Positions 49,765-61,605 of a stretch of DNA of 64,000 nt are shown here, piece after piece. Numbering within the stretch: the stretch's first letter is position 1; each line of letters begins with the position of its first letter. This stretch comes from Diadema setosum (Eukaryota > Echinodermata > Echinoidea > Diadematoida > Diadematidae): the NCBI GenBank assembly GCA_033980235.1, contig CM067067.1, forward strand, positions 14,690,401 through 14,754,400, given 5' to 3'. The position numbers and the translations under genes were made by a program. Under the pieces are notes generated by a model that was not told where the DNA came from, did no database searches, and saw only the letters and a list, made by a program, of their open reading frames with translations.

Positions 49765-51214
49765 CCATCACCTTGTGAGCAGTGAAAATTGTAACACTAG
49801 AAACCTACATCTCCTTTTTTGTCCTTGCGAGTGACAATTTGGCACGTTTTTGTAGTCAACAGAAACAATATCGCAAACATTTCATTATGATCCTGAATAT
49901 TCCGGATTCTGCACATTGTCTTTTACGATTACCATATATTGTACTAATGTGGAAAAGCATTCTTCTATTATCATTATTATTATTATTATTTTGGTATATG
50001 CTAGTGCGTGTCATCAGGACTTCAGGAATAAGAAATTTGATATGAGCCACTCTATGATTAGAATTATCACCAGTCTATCACCAGCTTGAGGTCCAGGAAG
50101 AAATAAAGAGACTTTTAGTGGCGTAATGAAATACATTCTTAAGAGGGGAACCACGTACAAGGGCATCAAGATCATTCAGTAGATGATAGCTTTAAACAAA
50201 GTCGGAGAGTCCACAGTAACGGGGACAGCCGTGAGGTTGGTGTGTGACTAGAAAAGGCTATAATCTTTCACAAGGGTTCGTTATGGGATACGAGGGGTGG
50301 TTTTCATTGGCCCTTTAACCCCTAGCTGCCTGCCTTCGAGAGGCGGCTAAGATGTCGTCCAGGCTTTTGCCGGGGCAGGTGAAAATTAAACTCTTGTTTT
50401 TTTCGAGCAGGTGATGTAATAACAGAGTCTTGAGAGCAATTCGGCGGCAATAAAAGGGCAAGGTTTTGGGCGCGAAAGGTGCAAGCATCGAGCCGGGCGT
50501 CATGCCAGCCGATGCCGATCCAGGTTTATGAGGCATTGAGATTTATTGAAAAAGGGGTTAGAGGTGGAAAGAGAGATGAATTAAAGCTGGTAATGTGGTG
50601 ATTTCAGGACTGCAAACGATCATGATGTAGCGTTTTTCTTTTTATTCTCGCGAGTTACGATTATAATGTCACAGTGCTGTAAGATGTTTGATATTATGAT
50701 TTTTCTTTCTCCCTCTATCTCGGGGGGGGGGGGGGTGGAGTTACAGTAGCGAGTGTAAAGTAACGAAAGTAATGCAATATACAAATTATCAAGAGAAATG
50801 TTATCAAATGCTGAAAGATCCCTCACCACACCATGGTTTGCCTGGCGTATATTAGATGTCTTATGATTCTCCTTAAAAAAAATGTCAAGGAAAGATATCC
50901 GAAGCAATGAAAATGTAAAGCTATTTACGTTCTGCCACTCTAAAAATTTGTTGACAAACGAATGATACGATCGTGACAATTTCAATATCACCAAGGCAAA
51001 GGGCTGTTACAGAGAAGGGCTATTTGAACAATGGTGTATATCTGATATTGCCAATGTCTTTACGATGTGTTGTAATTTGGAACGCCCATTTTTCCTTCTT
51101 TTTGTTTTCTTCTCCGAAGTCGCCTGCGGACATGAGCTCGACAGGGTCGTCACTTTTTCTCATGGGCGTCATGACTGATGCTCTGCACTGTATCTCTTCT
51201 CTTTCTCTCTCTAG

Positions 51215-51244
51215 CATAGTGATATATCTGCACTCCCATTATGG
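51215..51244 (+). CDS. Weak candidate 30-nt microexon
   Basis: An excellent acceptor (CTCTTCTCTTTCTCTCTCTAG) is followed 30 nt later by a consensus donor (GTGAGTGTG). Two of three frames are open (HSDISALPLW or IVIYLHSHYG). The donor abuts a GT/AC microsatellite, so chance formation is a real alternative. Confidence 0.2.
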
Positions 51245-51259
51245 GTGAGTGTGTGCAAG

Positions 51260-51286
51260 TAGCTACACACATGCACACACACACAT

Positions 51287-51330
<44 letters not shown>
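51260..51330. repeat. (AC)n microsatellite
   Basis: About 70 bp of AC with CATG interruptions. Confidence 0.95.
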
Positions 51331-51335
<5 letters not shown>

Positions 51336-51426
51336 TACACACATTTTTATAATATGCTTAGTCTGTATAGTGTAATATAATATGATATAATAACATCATG
51401 CGATATGGTATAATATAATGTCATGT

Positions 51427-51640
51427 TATATTATATCATATTATATTATATTATATTATATTATATTATATTATGTCATATTATATTATGTTACATTATT
51501 CTATATTATATTATATTATATTATGTTATATTATATTATGTTACATTATATTATATTATATTATATTATATTATATTATATTATATTATATTGTATTATA
51601 TTAGATTAGATTAGATTAGATTAGATTAGATTAGATTAGA
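51427..51640. repeat. (TTATA)n array switching to (TTAGA)n
   Basis: TTATA pentamers with TTATG/TTACA variants to about 51600, then about eight TTAGA units with no TTATA among them. TTATA is the reverse complement of the TATAA unit at 43.8 kb. Confidence 0.95.
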
Positions 51641-52455
51641 GTATAGTATGATACAGTTTATTATATCATAAAATAACATCATACCGTTTTTTTCTTTTAA
51701 GGTGTGCTTAATCTATGGAGACCACCTGCACTTTCTATACCTCACACTGCGTCATATGAAAGTTTTATGTTCAAACGTCATTAGAAATGAAAATACAAAT
51801 GTAAAGGGCTACATAGATAGACGAATTCATGACTTGAATATAATATAAGTGTATGCATATTAACTATATAAAAAACATATCCCTCTCTGATCTCTAGACG
51901 ACTATGATACTCTGAGTTACTCTTTAACTCTCACCCAGCCAATGCACCGCCACTTCCTCAGTTCTTGCACAGTGACAAAGATGGATGAATGGGGATGGAA
52001 CGTTTATAATTCTCTCCTCTCGACCAGGGATGCCGACAAAAGAAGACGTTGCCATGCACAGTGTGGAAACTCACTGGGGATTACCTCCATGTTCTGATTT
52101 TTCATGCATACTGCAGAGAAGAAAGGGTAAGAGAGTATAAAAAAAAATCAATGAATGGAGTTCCCGGGAGATGGCGGGGTCAGGGTGTCGACAATTAATT
52201 TGTGGGCTAATGGAAATGAAGCACGATCCCATAAGCATGACGCAGAACATTACAGATGGCTATTGACTTTTTGAGGTCGACTTTAAGGGGCGAATACCCA
52301 CAATACTCACAGTAGAAGTCCGTTATCTATGGTACAGCTTTCCGCTGAATCGTGTGTTCTCCTTCAAAGGGTAGATATAAGCAAACATAACTTATCAGAG
52401 TCCAGCAATCATGGTCATGGTTGTCGTCATTCCATCTTGGAATGATTTTTTTTCC

Positions 52456-52911
52456 CTGCGTTATACCCAATAGAAACGTTGAAAAATGAAAGAAAGTATG
52501 CAAATCTGAAGTTCAATAAGATGATCTAGCAGTGTCGTGTTGACACAATTATGATAACGTCTAATATACTGTCTTACACAGGGTGTCTTGTTTCTTTTAA
52601 TATATATTACTATCTATATATCAAGTAATTTGATTTTATTTTATTTGATGTATTCGTTTACGTGCATATATTATACAAACATTGTTCGTTCCATACACAT
52701 ACATAACCATGAGTTATTAACAAAGTAGTTTTTCTACATTGCCTTTACACAATATATTTGTAATGTAATTGTACGGCGACGACAATGTAAAAAAGATAGC
52801 GTATATACCACCGACATTGTCCTCTTCTTGTCAAAATTGTTTTGCTGATGAAATGGAAGCAAATGCATACTTTCTTTCTTTTTTCAACGTTTCTATTTGG
52901 GTATAACGCAG
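52456..52911. mobile_element. 456-bp inverted-repeat element
   Basis: CTGCGTTATACCC followed by AATAGAAACGTTGAAAAA and GAAAGAAAGTATGCA at the left (52456-52503) recurs inverted at 52863-52911, with one inserted A and few mismatches (arms of about 48 bp). No clear target duplication was found. The interior is AT-rich with no coding content. Confidence 0.65.
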
Positions 52912-53199
52912 CAAATATATATATATATATATATAATATTATATATACATTGCGTAAAAGAACAATGAATCAAACATACTATAAATTCATACGATGAAAC
53001 ATGTCAACAAACTTTGAATCCATACTCCTAGAATATGACAGTGTGACTTCTTCTCGAATTGGTTCGGAAAGGGGCGTGGCATGTGTACGTGTGACTGACG
53101 GGGTGAGGGGGAGAGTCGTATCGATTGCCATTCCCCCGCCCATTCTCGGTCCGCTCTCAGCCCGGTGGAGGTAGAGTGCGCAATCGATCTACTTCTCAC

Positions 53200-53269
53200 C
53201 GCCTGTCCCCCTCTCGTCAAGCTTTCGTCCTTTGCACTATTTTCGTTTTGTTTTATTCCTGCTTTTTGT
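53200..53269 (-). CDS. Candidate internal exon, unknown protein
   Basis: 70 nt on the minus strand. The acceptor has a long pyrimidine tract (TTCTTCTTTTTTTTTTTCAT, then TTACCATTGGTAAACAG) and the donor is GTGAGAAG. Only one frame is open (phase 2 in, phase 0 out), giving 23 residues that begin QKAGIKQNENSAKDESLTRG. It lies at the edge of a GC-rich unique island (53040-53230). The protein is not recognised. It could be an upstream exon of the minus-strand gene suggested at 35-41 kb. Confidence 0.3.
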
Positions 53270-55111
53270 CTGTTTACCAATGGTAAATGAAAAAAAAAAA
53301 AGAAGAAATTATAAAACCTCCTACTCTAGACAGCACAAATAAGATGGATCAAAACGATATAGTTAAAGGGAATAACCCAAAGAGATTTTCGTGTACAATC
53401 TCGTTGGAATATACATCCATCAAATGCATGCTGACTTGTATTGATCTATGTTACTCTCAAAGTCACATACGTGGCCAAATGAATGTCTAGATGACATACA
53501 TAATGAAGATAACTTCCCGTTATTTTACTACTTGGATACCGTATTACGGCCACGAAAAATCTTCACCAAGATTCTGTCATTGACATCATCTGTCAATCAT
53601 TGCTAGAGAAATAATGTGATGAACAATAGACATTCATGATTGGAATGCACTTTTCCTTATTGCGTATAGACTGAGTATAATTTGCATGTTTTCATGTTTG
53701 TGACTAAGAAAAGAAATTACTGCTTGTTCGTGTGCTTACAGAGCTGTCGCTTTTGCTCTAATCTGTAGGGCCTACTTATGTATAATTAAAGACATTTGTG
53801 AAAGAACGTCATGATAACACGATTACCATTGGGTAATGATGAAAATGCGAAATGTTAACCAAAACGGTTCACCGGAATTATTACAGTTTCTGAGCGTACC
53901 CGATCGTGGTTGCTACAAAATGTTTTACTTTCGATAACATCGATTACTATATATCGGGTCATAGCGGTATCCATCGCTCGCGAAAGTGAATTGCATGCAG
54001 TTTGTTGTGAATGTGATTCCTAGTATGGACACGAGTCGATCATCACGTATTCTACACACCCATTTCTGAACGGGGGAGGGCGCTTAAGGAATAAAAAATG
54101 GTATTATTTCACGCTATAATCTCAAAATAGTACAAGATAACTCGATATCCTGGCAAATTGCGCCGGTCAGACAAGTTTCTTGTTAGATCTTCCCGATACA
54201 TAGCACGCAAATTCCAACAATGGTGGAGGATTGGAAGATGAATATTAAGATCCTGCTGATCTAGTACCATGTTTTAGCTTTAAAGCCACTTGTCTGTGAC
54301 TTGCAAGTTACAAAAGTATCCCATTTTCGTCAAAGAATAATTATGATAATAAAGAGCAGGTACTGGCATACGAACATCCTATCTTTGAATAAAGGCAGAA
54401 ATCACGGCAACAAATAAAAAGAAGGGCTTTTTTAAGTCCTGTCAGAGTGATTGACTCGGTCATGCTGTTTTTCGTATGTAATGCACAAATCTTAAAACAT
54501 ATCTGCCATCAAAATGTCATGTTTAACAACTTTGGTTTACGTCTTCCATGGCTTTTAACCCGGAAAATCACTGAAACCGTCATACTATGGTTTGATCTTG
54601 CATTTTTTAATGATTTTTTTAAAAAAAAAAAATCATTCATTGCTGGTGCTTCATGAGGTAGAATAAAAATGTGTTCTTCATTATTGTATAACCTATGTTT
54701 CTGTCATATGCCGTTGTTTATCTCCATTGTTAAATAAGTTTATCAAAAGCATTTAAATTGCTAAAAACTGACTAGCAACAATACTTGTGTGTCAAATCGG
54801 CAAATACATGTATGTATAATTTGTTTGTTCTGTGGGTCCTATTATTAAATGGCATTTAAAAAAAAAACGAATGCAAGCAAAAATAAGTAAGAAAATATGA
54901 CATAAGCCAGGTATCAGCCAATCTGAATTGAGTCTTTGAAGACTTATATTTTCTGACTTGAGTTTGATCTCAACTTTGACATGCAACACGGTCCTGTTCA
55001 TGTGCAGATCTAATGAATCTAATCAGGTCCATCTGATCTTTCTCCAACATATAGGGAGAGCGCAGCGAAGTTCAGAGTTCCAAACTCAATGAAGACGACA
55101 AGATGATACTA
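53270..55111. other. Non-coding unique sequence
   Basis: AT-rich, with no repeats of note beyond short homopolymers and no supported gene. Confidence 0.6.
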
Positions 55112-55610
55112 CTGTATATAGGACCTCGATTATCCGGCCATCGATTCTCCGGATTTTCTGTTATCCGGACGTAGACGGGCTGATTTATATTTCTTTCATG
55201 TATTTTCATTGCCAAATCTCACTCAAAATAACCATTATCGTGCGAATACACGACGGGACATAGTCCCATCATCGCAGCTTTTAAGCAACTTATAACTTTT
55301 TAGGTCAGTTCCTGAGACGTTGTCAATGACTGGTGCCGCGCTTGTCACTGGTACTGGGTGCACAGCAGTGGTTATAGTACAATGCAGCGGCAGTATTCGA
55401 CGAGTTGCAATGTCGATCTCATTGTCCGTATCAACTTATGAAGTAGGGGACATGACAATGCCATGCAGATAATCATGATATTAGTGCATTGGTAATATAC
55501 CCTAGCATGATATGCTGGAACGTATTTGAGCATATCTCTCTTATCCGGCCAGATCGATTATTCGGACGCCTGCCGGTCGCGACGTGGCCGGATAATCGAG
55601 GTCTTACTGT
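55112..55610. mobile_element. Pogo/Tigger-like relic (ATTATCCGG ends)
   Basis: The right end read inward on the minus strand is CAGTAAGACCTCGATTATCC. The left end shares GACCTCGATTATCCGGCCA but has lost its first bases. Subterminal repeats of TTATCCGGAC and TTCTCCGGAT lie in both arms. TACAGTA-type ends with ATTATCCGG are typical of pogo/Tigger relatives. About 0.5 kb, with no transposase frame. Confidence 0.6.
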
Positions 55611-57746
55611 ATTTGCAAGAAAACCGGCCAGAGACTTGATCGGTCAGCAAAGACCGATCGTCGACGAGATAAGCTCTCAAACTGTGGACAGTCATTCAGA
55701 ACTATACGAACGAACGCGTGATTGTTAGTTTATAAAACAGCAGCATTACAGAATGAACGTTTGGACGCCAAAAGCAATCATAAGTCCCCAATATCTGGGC
55801 AAGGTGTTACTTTCATCCTGCTGCTTGTATCAAAGATTTCTTGTCGTGAGGGAAAAGTCTGACGGGATTTCCAAGATGTGCTGCATCCCACTGCCTGGGG
55901 GCGCATCAACTCAGCTGCTACTTTAATGCTCGATAATGGATTTTTGCTCGTCTGAATTAGCCTTATAAAGCCATACGATAAAGATGAAAGTAATAAAAGC
56001 AATCTTACAACTATAGCTAGCTACCCTGGACAAAAATAAGAACTGAAAATAAAAGCTAGGGAAGAGTTTTTAAGTACTATATGCAAGGGCGGATTGCACA
56101 AAGAAAATGATTATCTTCTGGAAATAGAGCCGTTCATAGATATACGTTGTTGAGGCTTTTACAGTGACAGTGCGTGACAGGTGGAAAAAATTCCTTTTCT
56201 TTGTCCCTCTCCATAAAGAATGTAGTGGATGTGTATGTGTATGTGTATGTATGCGTGTTTGTACACTTACTACAAGACTGCAGTGCGTACCGTGAAATAC
56301 ATTAGTATACATCAACACATTTGAAATGTGACTAAATTGATGATATTATGTAGACTGAATTTCTCCGCAAGGTTAACTGACAGGAAGACTAATTCCAGGA
56401 TGATAATACTGAGCGCAGGATAAATCGAATGTACGTAATAACTCTTGCTTCTCGAACATGCTGTTTGAATACAATAAGTGTCGTCAGAAGAAATTTCCTG
56501 GAACACAGATAAATGTCTTACATTGAGACAATTAAACAAACCTAGGGTTGTTGAAAAAAATACATGACAAATTAAATTAGATTTTATATAAATTCCTTGC
56601 TTTATACATTCGCAAATAAATAATGCTTAAATCTATCAAAATATTGAGCGAGATTTATAATAATTAACAGATCACGTTCTTTGACATTAGAGATAGATAT
56701 GTGCATGTTTGTTTGCTTGTTGTTGTTTCTTCAGGCTCCCTTTCAAGTAACCTGCTTATAGGACAGCAACTCCACCATTTTCTCATAATATGGAAATAAA
56801 TGTATCTCTGACTATTTTTTTAATATTTCTTTGTATTTGTTCAAATACTGTAAAAATTATCGTAATTATTATAGACCTGTTGTTTATTTATCAGGCAGAC
56901 ATTTGTTCAAATACATGTACTGTCAATTCATGTTTTATTTTCAGAGAAAATGCAGAAATAAAGTCAAACTTCACTGAACTGAACTGATGCAATCGAATTG
57001 AATTGAAACATATATATACCGGACGAACTCGAGCAATTGCCATACAGACTTATCAAAGCTGCCAGATTATAACACTCTGCTGGACAGAAATAGCATCTCC
57101 CATGAGTTGAGTGTCTGTTCGTGGCCTCTTGTGCCAAAGTGAATGAACCGCAGACATTTTGTTTTTCTTCCGCGTTATGACATGAATATATGCTGGATCA
57201 CAAACTGAATGACAAATGAGTGAGAGAATCTAGGGATGATGGCATATTACAATATTTCGTGAGCGTAGGCTACTTACTTACAGGAAATGTAAAGCTCAGT
57301 GACAAGAATGTGGCGGAAGAGAAAGATTACTCCCTAGCTCTCATTACTTTTTTATTAGTGTGATTTGCCGCGATTTTTTTTTTTTTTTTTTTACTATACC
57401 TTGGAATTTAATCATTTTTGGCTAAATTTGTGCCTGATGCCAGAAAGACCGTCAGCAATCAAAATTTTACATGACGAATTCGATTTCATGAGTATTTATA
57501 TGACATGAATAACAATATCCAGAGCACATGCGTTGACATTTTGGGCTTACAGCTAAGTAACTTTTTTTTTTTTTTTGAAGTGCGAAATTTTGTTATATTT
57601 GTTAGTTTTAGTTATATTAGTATACACGTTAGTTTTAGTTATATTAATATAAACGTATAAATGCAAGGCTCGACATTAACCTTTTCTTTTGGTGGCCCTG
57701 GCCACAAAAACTAGCAAATTGCAATTTTTTAATTTTTTTATTTTGT

Positions 57747-57777
<31 letters not shown>

Positions 57778-58364
57778 GGGGGCTGGTCCGACAATGAACT
57801 TTGGTGGCCCGAAAAATAAGAAAAGCATGGATTAGAATGCGATAACTTGATAAAACGTAAAAATAACGGTTTACGACAAACCATAATTATATGAAAATGC
57901 GTCTGAAGATGCGTCAAATATCACGCACAATAATTGTCACTGTGACTGAGAAGTTAGGAAGTTATATTTAAAGAGCTTTGAAATGCCACGTTTTTCCTAA
58001 CAAATTTAGTACTAAATGGAAGCATAAACACGAATCCATGGCACCACATATTCATGAAATGATCATAATTATCTAACATAGGCTATACCAACTTCTATTG
58101 TTAATTAGATAAGATATAGAGGAAATATAGATGGTGTACATCATGACGCCGTATTGAATCGTACCTGTTTCGTATATAAGCTCGTTATGTATGTAATTTT
58201 ACCACTTTTTAAATATAGATATACTGTGTCATACATACTTTGTAATTTAGCCTCGAGGTCCAATGAATGATTTTATTGGAAGAAATAAAAATACCCTTAA
58301 AAAAAGAGTTTGTAGATTAGACTGAGTTCAGCCGTGAAGACTATTTTGCTACACTGTTCGCTGC
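55611..58364. other. Non-coding stretch
   Basis: Holds a 3' tail of the AATAAA plus CTGAACTGAA/TTGAATTGAA type (56956-57008), long poly(T) runs (57376-57393, 57562-57577), a 27-bp tandem duplication (about 57602-57655), and a GT plus poly(G) run (57745-57781). A repeat-like patch containing TTGGTGGCCCTGGCCAC starts at 57666. No supported gene. Confidence 0.6.
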
Positions 58365-58394
58365 AGCAGCTAGGTGGAATTCCACCTAGCTGCT
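58365..58394. repeat. 30-bp perfect palindrome
   Basis: AGCAGCTAGGTGGAA followed immediately by its exact reverse complement TTCCACCTAGCTGCT, with no spacer. Confidence 0.95.
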
Positions 58395-59489
58395 TTAATG
58401 CATGCATGCAGACATAAAGCACTTCGCTGCGAGTTATAAATTCTCCCCTTTTCTGGATGAGAAAAAGACAAAACGGATGTATACACTTACAAAATTTCGG
58501 GTTATTCTCCACTTTTCCTTGATGAGAAAAGTACATAAAAAGGAGAGAAAGAGGGGGAGGGAGCGAGGAAGAGAGTCATGCAAGGCGTAATGCCATTTAG
58601 TGTTCATGTTGACCTTAATTCTAAAGTTCAACTCAAACAAACAAAAAAGTTTGATTAAGTTTAATAGTTTCATTTACATCAGACATCAGACATCTGACAT
58701 GAAACGTCATAGTTCTGGAATCAATCACAGATTTCCATACTTAAAATACTTTCATTCTTAAAACAAATACATACTTGAAACAGTGACATTGTTCGTATAA
58801 GTGCAGGATACAAAAATCTAATGATACACTGGCGTCATTGCCCCTAGCAATACTCCTATTGAGGTTGAGTTACAATGGATACGAAAATAATCATGACTTT
58901 GAAGAAGAAATTTCTGTAGATCATGAATCAATAACGAATGAATAGTACATTGTGAAGCTATGATTTCATACACTTGGCATTATGTAGGCCTATAATAGTC
59001 AATACTGATTTGATACATCTATGGAAAGCTTCCAACGTCCATCTTGAATGTATTTTTCCACGTTCAATTGCAATAAAGCTTAAAATTTACCTTCTTTTAT
59101 GCTATTTGATCACGGCATGAGTGTCTATGTGTGTGTGTGTGTGTGTGTAGGGGGGGGGGGGGTGCGGCATATTGGATAGGATTCGTCAATTTTTCGTCAC
59201 TTCTTTTTTTTTTCTTAACCCAACATGTTTCTTTCAACCCAGGTGAATAAATAGTTACCTGGCAACTCTAGGGTATTATAACGATAATAATTATGGCATG
59301 CTGGGTCCTCTGTAGTAGAGCAGTGGCAACACTGAAGAGGCTACACTGGGAAATGATAAAGAGACCATCTTATTATACGGTATAATCTCTCTTCTGTATA
59401 AACCATCCCCTAACGAAGAAAGAACCGTGGCCTCGTCCTCATTCGATCATCTTTCTCTCTCCTCATCATCCGGCTCATCTTCCTCCTCC
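58395..59489. other. Non-coding stretch
   Basis: Unique AT-rich sequence with a GT plus poly(G) run at 59129-59162. Nothing coding seen. Confidence 0.6.
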
Positions 59490-60760
59490 GGCTACTTTTG
59501 ACCTCTCCTTCCTCCCCCTCATTCTCCTCCTGTGCTTCCTCCCTCTCCTCCCATCCTCGCTCTCACCCCCCCCCCCACACACACACACACATCCAGTCCT
59601 CCTCCTTTCCTTCGCCTCCTCCTCCTCCTCCTCCTCTCCCTCGTCCCCTCCACCTCCCCTCCTCCTCTTCCTCTCCTCCTCCCCTCCTCCTCTTCCTCAT
59701 CCCCTCCTCCTTCCCTTCTCCTCCTCTCATCCCCTCCTCCTCTCATCCCCTCCTCTTACTCCCCTTCTTTCTTCCCTCTTCCTTTCCCCTCCTCCTTCTC
59801 TCTTTCTTTCCCCTCCTCCCCTCCTCCTCTTCTCCTTCCTCCCCTCTTCCTCCCTTCCCCTCCTCCTCTCCTCCTCTCCCTCCTCCTCTCCCTCATCCCC
59901 TCCTCCTCCCCTCCTCCTCCTCCGTCTCCCTTCTCTTACTCCCCTCATCATCCCCTCCTTCTCCTCCTCCTCCCCTCCTCCTTTCCTCCCCTCCTCCTCC
60001 TCCTCTCCCTCCTCCTCCTCTCCCTCATCCCCCTCCTCCCCTTCGCCTCCTCCGCCTCCCCTTCTCTTACTCCCCTCCTCCTCCTCCCCTCCTCCTCCTC
60101 CCCTCCTCCTCTCCTCCCCTCCTCCTCCTCCTCTCCCTTATCCCCTCATCTTCCCCTTCTCCTTCTCTGCCTCCCCTCCTCCTACTTCCCCTCCTCCTCC
60201 CCTCCTCCTCCCCTCCTCCTTTCATCCTTCTCCCCTCCTCCTCCTCTCCGTCATCCTCTCCTCCTCCCCTTCTCTTACTCCCCTCCTCCTCTTCCCCTCC
60301 TCCTCTCCTCCCCTCCTCCTCCTCTCCCTTATCCCCTCATCTTCCCCTTCTCCTTCTCTGCCTCCCCTCCTCCTACTTCCCCTCCTCCTCCCCTCCTCCT
60401 TTCATCCTTCTCCCCTCCTCCTCCTCTCCGTCATCCTCTCCTCCTCCCCTTCTCTTACTCCCCTCCTCCTCTTCCCCTCCTCCTCTCCTCCCCTCCTCCT
60501 CCTCTCCCTTAACCCCTCATCTTCCCCTTCTCCTTCTCTGCCTCCCCTCCTCCTACTTCCCCTCCTCCTCCCCTCCTCCTCCCCTCCTCCTCTCCTCCTC
60601 CTTTCATCTTTCTCCCCTCCTCCTCCTCTCCGTCATCCTCTCCTCCTCCCCTTCTCCTCCTCCGCCTCCCCTCCTCCTACTCCCCCTACTCCACCACTCC
60701 TCCCCTCCTCTTACTCCCCTCCCCTCCTCCTCCCCTCCCTCCTCCTCATCTCTCTTCTCC
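59490..60760. repeat. 1.27 kb polypyrimidine tract with ~180-bp higher-order repeat
   Basis: Almost pure C/T (TCC, CTCCTC, CCCCT units) on the plus strand. Rare A and G marks show larger periodicity. CTTATCCCCTCATCTTCCCC occurs at about 60136 and 60327, and with one change at about 60507. TTCATCCTTCTCCCC occurs at 60221 and 60401, and as a variant near 60603. Spacings are therefore about 190, 180 and 200 bp. Long open frames through it (Ser/Pro/Leu only on plus, Arg/Gly/Glu only on minus) are artefacts. Mirror-symmetric purine-pyrimidine DNA of this kind can form triplex (H-DNA). Confidence 0.9.
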
Positions 60761-61280
60761 TGACATCCATAATGAGCAAGCCTTTCCATCTTGCCCGTCC
60801 ACCACCTCCTATATACTCGTGGAAGAGAGAACCTCCTCCTCCTCTTCCTTCATTCCACATCCAGTCTCCACATATCCATCATTGTGTACAAAATAAAAAC
60901 CGAAACATACAGCAACGTCATTCTTGAGGAAGATATCATTAGCTATCTGACTTTCAATGCCCTTCTTATAGTGTTCTAGGATAGCCGGTTCACGTCATCT
61001 TTTCAAAGCGAACTGAACCAGTTTATTCTACAGTGATTTGGGAGATACTGTGGAATGTAAGTTTCTGGAAATGATCATGATACATTTCAAATACTAGTTT
61101 GCTTGAATATCGTTTTAATTCAAGTGAGAGACTGGGACTTTTAATTGTTTTAACATCGAATACTTAAGCTTCGCATAAAATATGTCTAAAAAGCAAAACA
61201 ACAATTCCTCCACAGGTTCGTTGTAAAGAATATGAAAAGAAAGTGCGTACTAACCAACCTGAATTATACGAGCATCATTT

Positions 61281-61400
61281 CAGTTTCGGAATTACCAACC
61301 TCCGGAATAACGAACCTTTGGTATGACAAACCTTATTTTATTTTCAAATTCACTAACCTTCGGAGTAACGACCCTGCGGAATAACGAGCGGTAACCATGG
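61281..61400. repeat. TTCGTTATTCCGAA family repeat (inverse orientation)
   Basis: Units AGTTTCGGAATTACCAACC, TCCGGAATAACGAACC, AAACCTTATTTTATTTTC and CCTTCGGAGTAACG, ending GGAATAACGAGCGGTAACC. This end is nearly the same as that of the 42.2-42.4 kb copy (AATAACGAGCTGTAACC), which helps define the family's boundary. Confidence 0.75.
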
Positions 61401-61554
61401 TGACCGTTCGTACCCACTTATTCATTTTTTTTTGTGTGTGTTCTTTTTAAAAACCGTCTTGGCATCACTCTTCAGTGATCAATTCGTCCACATTCTTCAT
61501 AAAAACCAATTCTAAATGACGACATCAGAGAGCATCTTCAGCGAGGAAGCTCTC

Positions 61555-61605
61555 TGTGTGTGTGTGTGTGTGTGTGTATGTGTGTGTGTGTGTGTGTGCG
61601 TGTGT
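61555..61605. repeat. (GT)n microsatellite
   Basis: GT run with single AT and GC interruptions. Confidence 0.95.

Larger units (their letters stand above)
49724..52455. other. Non-coding stretch with arrays and one GC-richer island
   Basis: TA array at 49724-49760, ATT run at about 49969-49991, GC-richer unique island at about 50320-50540 (open on the minus strand, not recognised), poly(G) near 50720-50733, AC array at 51260-51330, and pentanucleotide arrays at 51427-51640. The minus frame 51020-51217 reads coding-like (for example KSDDPVELMSAGDFGEEN) but has no good splice pair. Confidence 0.55.

Noticed and set aside
59498..60763. 421-codon open frame on the plus strand
   Set aside because: Composed only of Ser, Pro, Leu and Phe-type codons from a C/T tract; several frames are open on both strands, so openness has no meaning here.
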